From positions 588,296 to 643,395 of the forward strand of contig CAJNDS010002070.1 in NCBI GenBank assembly GCA_905221605.1: a DNA stretch of 55,100 nt. Reading direction: 5' to 3'. The translations under genes were made by a program, and so were the position numbers. The DNA comes from Symbiodinium natans. Its lineage: Eukaryota; Sar; Dinophyceae; Suessiales; Symbiodiniaceae. Below are positions 49,734 through 55,100 of the stretch, piece after piece (positions within the stretch are counted from its first letter, which is position 1; every line of letters begins with the position of its first letter). The notes below the pieces were generated by a model. It did not search any database and was not told where the DNA came from. It was given only the letters and a program-made list of their open reading frames with translations.

Positions 49734-50032
49734 ACTGCATGCGCTTGCTGGCAGTTGGGGTTGCTTGTTGCAGTGTGGCTGCCATCGGCCGTCCTGGACG
49801 AGAAAGCGGAAGGTGCTCATAATCCATACTGATCAACACATGGGCCCCATGGGTGCCACTGCTTTTGTGAAGGCATGGGCGCTTCAACTTGCATGCCTTC
49901 TCAGTTACTCATTGCAACGCGTTGACTGCCAGCGTCTTCCGCTGGTTTGCTGGAGTTGGAGCCAACGATGGTGCCCAGTGACAATCAGAGCTTGCCGTCC
50001 CCAGCTGCTGTTGCATGTGTTACATGACTCCC

Positions 50033-50113
50033 ACATCAAGGATGACACAAACTGCATGTATTAGCTGACTGTCGTGATGCGCATCAGTTAGCTCTAGAAT
50101 TACCCTGAGATGT
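50033..50113 (+). ncRNA. Box C/D snoRNA, U45-like, copy 4
   Basis: Intact boxes, guides and terminal stem. It differs by one base in the short D'-C' interval (GTCG for GTGG), which leaves the C' core GTGATGC untouched, and by A in place of G before box C. Variation falls in non-functional positions, which supports selection on the RNA. Confidence 0.9.
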
Positions 50114-50412
50114 ACTGCATGCGCTTGCTGGCAGTTGGGGTTGCTTGTTGCAGTGTGGCTGCCATCGGCCGTCCTGGACGAGAAAGCGGAAGGTGCTCAT
50201 AATCCATACTGATCAACACATGGGCCCCATGTATCCCACTGCTTTTGTGAAGGCATGGGCGCTTCAACTTGCATGCCTTCTCAGTTACTCATTGCAACGC
50301 GTTGACTGCCAGCGTCTTCCGCTGGTTTGCTGGAGTTGGAGCCAACGATGGTGCCCAGTGACAATCAGAGCTTGCCGTCCCCAGCTGCTGTTGCATGTGT
50401 TACATGACCCCC

Positions 50413-50493
50413 ACATCGAGGATGACACAAACTGCATGTATTAGCTGACTGTGGTGATGCGCATCAGTTAGCTCTAGAATTACCCTGAGATGT
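50413..50493 (+). ncRNA. Box C/D snoRNA, U45-like, copy 5
   Basis: Same sequence as copies 2 and 3 across boxes, both 18S guides and the terminal stem, 380 bp after copy 4. Confidence 0.9.
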
Positions 50494-50791
50494 ACTGCAT
50501 GCGCTTGCTGGCAGTTGGGGTTGCTTGTTGCAGTGTGGCTGCCATCGGCCGTCCTGGACGAGAAAGCGGAAGGTGCTCATAATCCATACTGATCAACACA
50601 TGGGCCCCATGTATCCCACTGCTTTTGTGAAGGCATGGGCGCTTCAACTTGCATGCCTTCTCAGTTACTCATTGCAACGCGTTGACTGCCTCGTCTTCCG
50701 CTGGTTTGCTGGAGTTGGAGCCAACGATGGTGCCCAGTGACAATCAGAGCTTGCCGTCCCCAGCTGCTGTTACATGTGTTACGTGACTCCC

Positions 50792-50872
50792 ACATCAAGG
50801 ATGACACAAACTGCATGTATTAGCTGACTGTGGTGATGCGCATCTGTTAGCTCTAGAATTACCCTGAGATGT
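50792..50872 (+). ncRNA. Box C/D snoRNA, U45-like, copy 6 (last)
   Basis: Intact C, D', C' and D boxes, stem ACATC/GATGT and both 18S guides. One base differs (CATCTG for CATCAG) between C' and guide 2, outside the 18S-complementary core. The spacer after it diverges within about 50 bp, marking the right edge of the array. Confidence 0.88.
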
Positions 50873-51021
50873 GCTGCATGTGCTTCTTGGCAGTTGGGTT
50901 GCTTGTTGTCTTCTCTAGCTGGCTAGTGTCTGCTAGAGTTGTTCAGGTGTAGAGCTGCTCGCCTGCTCTGCTGCCACCCTTTCTTCCCTTGCCCCTGCTT
51001 CCACTTTGCGGCAGCTCTTAA

Positions 51022-51246
51022 GTGGCTCTGTTGGGCGTACTGTGGTCAGGACTGAGTACATTAATCCTACATGACTGGACGCTGGGTAAGGTTGAGAACC
51101 CTTACATTCCAGACATTTCCAGACCCTCACTTGGCCTCACTTCGAGGTTGCGCAAGTTGCGACATGATGCCGAGATGTTTACGTGGCTGGAGCAGGCGGA
51201 AACGGTTTCTTTCGATGTTTCAAGTCGCCGTGGCTATGGCATGTAA
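51022..51246 (+). CDS. Candidate exon
   Basis: Open to TAA at 51244. From about 51086 it reads VENPYIPDISRPSLGLTSRL and then KLRHDAEMFTWLEQAETVSF, a natural helix-rich sequence with good codon use. It is the first coding-like stretch after the snoRNA array. Confidence 0.5.
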   Translation: MALLGVLWSGLSTLILHDWTLGKVENPYIPDISRPSLGLTSRLRKLRHDAEMFTWLEQAETVSFDVSSRRGYGM

Positions 51247-51289
51247 TGGGGCCCACGTCGAGACCTAGGACCTTGTAAGGGGTCGATCT

Positions 51290-51499
51290 TTGGGGGCTTG
51301 GGAGGCTTCCATGGGGCTTGAGGCGGGCAAAGGCTTATTACACATGCGACGGACCACAGTGCTGCAACAAGATACCATCTTTGAACCTGTTCCCCCCAAA
51401 CCTTGGTGTGAAGCCCAGAATGTCCATGACCGAATTAGCACGTGCGAACTCAAGCCCGAAATTCTGGACCTTGCATCGCTTTGCTTCTTAATTGTTTAG
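51290..51499 (+). CDS. Candidate exon
   Basis: Sixty-nine codons to TAG at 51497, reading MGLEAGKGLLHMRRTTVLQQ and then EPVPPKPWCEAQNVHDRIST. Probably the same gene as the preceding island. Confidence 0.5.
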   Translation: MGAWEASMGLEAGKGLLHMRRTTVLQQDTIFEPVPPKPWCEAQNVHDRISTCELKPEILDLASLCFLIV

Positions 51500-53110
51500 C
51501 TTTGCTGGTTCCAGGAAGGGGCAAGTGAAGATGGCGAGTTGTCATCATGCGGGCCTTTGCCATGGGGGGCATGGAGTTTGGTTTGGGTGGTTTAGGCTTT
51601 GAAGGAGACGAGACCGGGCGCTAAACTTGACAGTTGTGAATGGGGAAACCAGAGGTTAAAAGTCAGCTTAGATGCGACCCTTCTTAAAACGTTAGCCTCT
51701 GCAGCTTCAAAGGTTGCACAGTCGCAGACTCCAGTGATGCTCAGGAATGCAGTGTCCTTGTCAGGACACTAACGATGTCCAAGAAGGGAAGCTTACAACC
51801 GGACAAACATGACGATAGACAGAAGCATGCATCGGCAGACACATGCAGAAACCTGAGTCTATAACATAAATTGTCCTTTCCGTGTGCAATTCAGCAGTTG
51901 GAACTTGCCAGCTATCTTCTAAAGGCTTCCTTGGCACAGCGTGAGCACTGTCTGCACGGCACACAGCTTCACAACGAACGACGCTTTTACCAATGCATGT
52001 CTGGAGAGCATGTCTGAAGACTTACGGACTGAATACTGCTGAGTCATGCTGGAGGTTGTGGCTCTCGACAGGGTCTCTGGTCGAATCGAGCATACACTGA
52101 CATCTTGACAGCGTATACTTGCGCTTACATTGCAAGTACCACCAGAAGGCAAAAAACACCTCACAGCATATACCCTAGGATTGCCAGTTGTGTGATCGCT
52201 TGGATGCCTCTCGATGCCTCGCCGTTGTTAGCAGCGATCCAGAAACTAAGCGTCACCAAACGTCACAGCCTCACAGCTTGTTGATGATTTAGCGCCCGCG
52301 CGCACCAGGACCTGTGACAAAAGCGCCGTATCCGGGTTTACAGCTTCTTAAACTCAACCCAAACATCCTCTGAGTCGGCTTTCCTGCGTGTCTGTCTGGG
52401 TCAGATGCCTTCAGGGATCCGTGGTTTCCAAAGGGGCTTTGTACTTGTAACTTGAATCACGGACTCGATGCCATGACGCCCTTGCCATAGTCCTTGGAAC
52501 TCCCTTATAACTTAGAGCTCTTCAAGTTTGAGCCTTCAGGAAGGCAAAGTGAAGACCGAAGTGAAGAAGCTCTACCGAGGCCATGGTGGCTCAGAGGCTT
52601 AGGTGTGGAGATTTGCGGGGCTTGCCATTCTGCACTTTGTTGGGGATGTTTCTGGCAATTAGCCGTTGTTTCATGAAGCTTCCGTTTTTTCATTGCTCGC
52701 GGGAGCTCTGCGTTTCTGGAAGAATTTGATAGGTTGCCTGGTGTGTTATTTGGCGTTCGGGCTTTCGCGCTTCTGAATTCGGGGTTGAGCGCGCTGAGGC
52801 TTGCTGACTTGGAGGTTAAGATTCTTTGTATGTTTGCAAATACATTCTGGGCTTTCGTCCTTTCGAAAGCAGAATTTGAAAGTCTACGGGCTATCAGGAA
52901 TCGGTTTGGGCTGTCTATCAGCCATCTAGGAGCTTTGCTTATAGGTTCGGGGGTCCCACGCAAGTGCCTGTAAAACTGCAACCGGGGTCACACCTTGCAA
53001 AGACACCGCAGCCTTGAAAGGTTCCGTGTAAACAGTGCCGTCGCACAAAGAGTAAGCAGCAAGCGAGCACTAAATTTGGACCGAGGCTTCATGCTTGAGA
53101 CTCAAGTTGT
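51500..53110. other. Mostly intron or intergenic
   Basis: A weak + frame at 52734-52973 has partial coding character. The 158-codon minus frame at 52505-52981 is the antisense of T/G-rich intron-like DNA. Nothing else stands out. Confidence 0.35.
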
Positions 53111-53123
53111 TGAGCATGTGTCA

Positions 53124-53214
53124 TTGGGATGTTCCCCCTTATACTAACAGTGCTTAGTAGGGATTATAATAACGGGTGCGTTAAGGACTTTTGGTATCAG
53201 GGGGAACATCCCAA
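53124..53214. mobile_element. 91-bp MITE with inverted termini and 8-bp target duplication
   Basis: The ends form a perfect 15-bp inverted repeat (TTGGGATGTTCCCCC at 53124-53138 and its reverse complement at 53200-53214). Pairing extends inward over about 30 bp with roughly five mismatches. The element is flanked by a perfect direct repeat ATGTGTCA (53116-53123 and 53215-53222), a classic target-site duplication. There is no coding capacity, so it must be mobilised in trans. An 8-bp duplication fits hAT-type transposases, but the termini are not a clear hAT match, so the superfamily is open. Confidence 0.85.
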
Positions 53215-53274
53215 ATGTGTCACAACGGTGTGTTTCTGCTCTCTGCGGCGCATCGGCATGTATTCTGATGGCAG

Positions 53275-53661
53275 GTGTGTTCCAATCGGCTCGCCCGCAG
53301 CATCTGGACAATCCAGACAAGGCACTTGGCCTCTCGCATTTGGCCGAACTTCGCGGGGTGGGTTTATACTTTTTTTGGCTCCAAGTCAGCGTTTGAGACT
53401 CCACATGATTCTATTGGGTTTGTTTGTTCCAGCTTTAGCTATACATCTGTTGAAAATGTTTACCAGCAACTTGTGCCTTTCCCACCTTTGCAGTCGCGAT
53501 TTTCAGAGTTTGTGTTCCCCCACCCTCGGTGTGGGGCTGTTAGACCTGGCCTCATCCTCCTCCCACATCTGCAGAGGGTTCCTCAGATGATCCCTGGAAC
53601 GCCCACCGTCACCGCAAAGACTCATGTTTTCCACTTTCCGCTTTGCAAATGGTTAGGCTGA
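53275..53661 (+). CDS. Candidate exon, aromatic-rich
   Basis: Open 128 codons to TAG at 53659, reading AFETPHDSIGFVCSSFSYTS and later HLQRVPQMIPGTPTVTAKTH. Another + frame from 53129 is open too and crosses the MITE, so it cannot be wholly genuine. Confidence 0.35.
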   Translation: MCSNRLARSIWTIQTRHLASRIWPNFAGWVYTFFGSKSAFETPHDSIGFVCSSFSYTSVENVYQQLVPFPPLQSRFSEFVFPHPRCGAVRPGLILLPHLQRVPQMIPGTPTVTAKTHVFHFPLCKWLG

Positions 53662-53999
53662 AGCTAGCGCGCACACACACACACACACTCACTGTTTTTT
53701 CTCAAACGTCCCTCGTTCTCGCCGCATTGAGATTCAAAGGCCATACCCCGGCACTTGGCCAGGTCTTCGAGCTCGCCTTTCAGCAGCAGACAGCAGATCG
53801 ACAACTGTGGCAGAAGGCCGAGCGTTGCCTTGAAGGAGGTATTGCATGGCAACCAGGCGACCTCTTCAACCCGAAACTGACTTCCCAAACAAAAGCTCGG
53901 GAGCGACGGAGTAGCCAAGTCTATAGTGAGCTTGAGGGGAGGGTAGACACAGGGCCAGGTTGGGACCTCCAGTGCTGTCAAGTGGAGAGTACACAGTAA
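53643..53999 (+). CDS. Candidate exon, 118 codons, strong
   Basis: Open to TAA at 53997. After a (CA)n stretch the frame reads LGQVFELAFQQQTADRQLWQ, then KAERCLEGGIAWQPGDLFNP and a charged end with VYSELEGRVD. Codon bias is strong over about 53710-53960. A helix-rich soluble domain is likely; family unknown. Confidence 0.55.
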   Translation: MQMVRLKLARTHTHTLTVFSQTSLVLAALRFKGHTPALGQVFELAFQQQTADRQLWQKAERCLEGGIAWQPGDLFNPKLTSQTKARERRSSQVYSELEGRVDTGPGWDLQCCQVESTQ

Positions 54000-54334
54000 C
54001 ATGTAACATGCTTGAAATGTAGGCATACCCACGTTTACGACAGTTGTGCGCGTCAAAACGACCGTTCAGGCAGGCCAAGCAGACTCTGGAAGGAACAACC
54101 TGAAAACGCCGAGAAAGAAATCAATGCAGAGGCATGGCGACAGCAATGCGGTCTGTGAAGCAACCCCAGAAGACCTGCCGCGCAAGTGCACCCATCTGCC
54201 GAATCTTAAACCCTGAACCCCAAGTATGCCTAGCACTTGACTCCGAAACCCTTGAAAAACCCATGTTATTGGAATCTGATTCGCGTATTCGTCTCGCAGT
54301 TTAGTAGCAGTTACATGACGCCATCTGTAAGAAA

Positions 54335-54700
54335 ATGGGTCCAGGGCGCACCAAAGATCCGCCAGAAAGGGTGCATTCGAGTTCCCTTTCGGCACTCTCC
54401 GTGAAATTAGCGCCTCTCCCAGCCTCTGGTGTCAGGCCAACAACAAGGCGGCGCAAGCCTCTGACATGTGGGAATTCTTATCCGGTGGAAGAGGGGGGGA
54501 GGGGGGTAGGGGCTTTTCTACTGTTTGCGGTCTCACAGATGTCAGCACATCCGCAAAGTAGAGATTCGAGAGACTCTCGAGTCCACCCAATGCTGTGTCG
54601 GGACCTCTCTGGGAGTTGCACTGCTATCCTGACCCCTGTGAACCCTGTAGAGCCTGTGGACCCTGCAGCTTTGGGTTTGGGTTCAGGCTTTCAGGATTAG
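54335..54700 (+). CDS. Candidate exon, 121 codons
   Basis: ATG at 54335 to TAG at 54698. It reads MGPGRTKDPPERVHSSSLSA, a serine/proline-rich part, and later SQMSAHPQSRDSRDSRVHPM. The G-rich patch at 54490-54510 and the end at about 54660 look non-coding. Confidence 0.4.
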   Translation: MGPGRTKDPPERVHSSSLSALSVKLAPLPASGVRPTTRRRKPLTCGNSYPVEEGGRGVGAFLLFAVSQMSAHPQSRDSRDSRVHPMLCRDLSGSCTAILTPVNPVEPVDPAALGLGSGFQD

Positions 54701-54951
54701 TGGAAGCGCTGTTTGGCGGAATCCCACACCTTCAAAGCCTGGAGCCCAGTCTCGAATCGAACACCGAAACCTTCCTCAGGTCTACTGGGACCCAGCTGGC
54801 AAGGAAGTCCCCAAGAGGCCACGGTATCGGTAAGGCATGGGGGAACGGGTTGAAGTTTGAGGGCAGAGGTTGGGGTTACCACGTGCTTGAGGCTTTCAGC
54901 ATTTCCGGCTTGGCAGTCTCTTTAGGAGGAAGAATAATCCCATCCCCCTAG
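54595..54951 (+). CDS. Candidate exon near right edge
   Basis: The part at 54735-54850 reads SLEPSLESNTETFLRSTGTQ and then ARKSPRGHGIGKAWG, coding-like. The flanks of this 118-codon frame are intron-like, with TTTGGG words. Confidence 0.35.
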   Translation: MSGPLWELHCYPDPCEPCRACGPCSFGFGFRLSGLVEALFGGIPHLQSLEPSLESNTETFLRSTGTQLARKSPRGHGIGKAWGNGLKFEGRGWGYHVLEAFSISGLAVSLGGRIIPSP

Positions 54952-55100
54952 TATTTTGGGGGCGAGAGAAGCCTTCTTTGCAATCGAGGACCCTGCGGGC
55001 CAAACCAGCGGCGCTGCAAGGGCTGGAGGCCACGAGAGCACGTCGAGGATACCCTTGAAAAGTGCCTTGTTAGGGTTTTGGCCTTAGGGTCCCTATGGGC

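Larger units (their letters stand above)
48780..50920 (+). repeat. Tandem array, ~380-bp unit carrying the snoRNA gene
   Basis: Five successive snoRNA-to-snoRNA intervals measure 377, 380, 380, 380 and 379 bp, with only scattered base differences. A truncated unit at about 48780-48895 keeps the first ~110 bp of spacer but lacks most of the rest. The spacer has short perfect inverted repeats: TGGCAG/CTGCCA, CCCATG/CATGGG, AGGCATG/CATGCCT and CCAGCG/CGCTGG. The last is broken by a deletion in the final unit. Each unit also has an open frame of about 99 codons, which I regard as incidental. Confidence 0.93.

Noticed and set aside
52284-52376. Second box C/D snoRNA candidate (TTGATGA ... CTGA)
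   Set aside because: Box C starts with T rather than a purine, there is no terminal stem, and no rRNA-like guide was recognised.
52505-52981. A 158-codon minus-strand frame
   Set aside because: Antisense of T/G-rich intron-like sequence, giving Ser/Pro/Lys/Asn-rich residues without codon bias.

Overview
The window looks like nuclear DNA from a eukaryotic microbe with long introns, most likely an alveolate of the dinoflagellate/chromerid kind. The reasons are a plant/alveolate-type telomere heptamer array (CCCTAAA), decayed copies of that heptamer throughout the non-coding DNA, no compact operon-like genes, and many short GC3-rich open stretches that nearly all read on the + strand. No dinoflagellate spliced-leader sequence was found, so the assignment is inferred.

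The best-supported gene family is a tandem array at about 48.78-50.92 kb. It holds six copies of an 81-nt box C/D snoRNA gene, one per ~380-bp unit, plus a truncated unit on the left. Each copy has a terminal stem (ACATC/GATGT), a box C, a D' box, a C' box and a D box. Its two guides are antisense to the universally conserved 18S rRNA segment GGUAAUUCUAGAGCUAAUACAUGC. By the box D+5 rule they point at the positions known in human 18S as Am159 and Um172, the sites served by the U45 (SNORD45) family.

The protein-coding content is fragmentary. I list about 60 candidate exons or coding islands, mostly 60-350 bp, chosen by eye from codon composition (GC-rich third positions, plausible residue mix) and sometimes AG/GT borders. 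Only one shows a recognisable catalytic signature: a Pol beta-type nucleotidyltransferase motif at 12.97-13.13 kb. Some of the others must be chance open frames, and I cannot join them into transcripts without RNA data.

Layout: 0-0.3 kb, exon pieces. 0.8-1.1 kb, telomere-heptamer plus (TAG)28 block between inverted T/A-rich ends. 1.5-9.2 kb, a run of + strand exon candidates. 10.4-17.1 kb, more exons including the nucleotidyltransferase piece. 18.4 kb, TTGTG-type simple repeat. 19-26.5 kb, exons. 27.4-32.3 kb, CA-rich, C-rich, CCACC and CGACCA low-complexity tracts with a few exons. 32.7-35.9 kb, one splice-bounded exon, a GC-rich stretch and a GGTT repeat. 36-47.4 kb, exons with a GA/GGGA microsatellite at 39.65 kb. 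48.8-50.9 kb, the snoRNA array. 51-55 kb, exons and a 91-bp miniature inverted-repeat element with an 8-bp target-site duplication at 53.12 kb.
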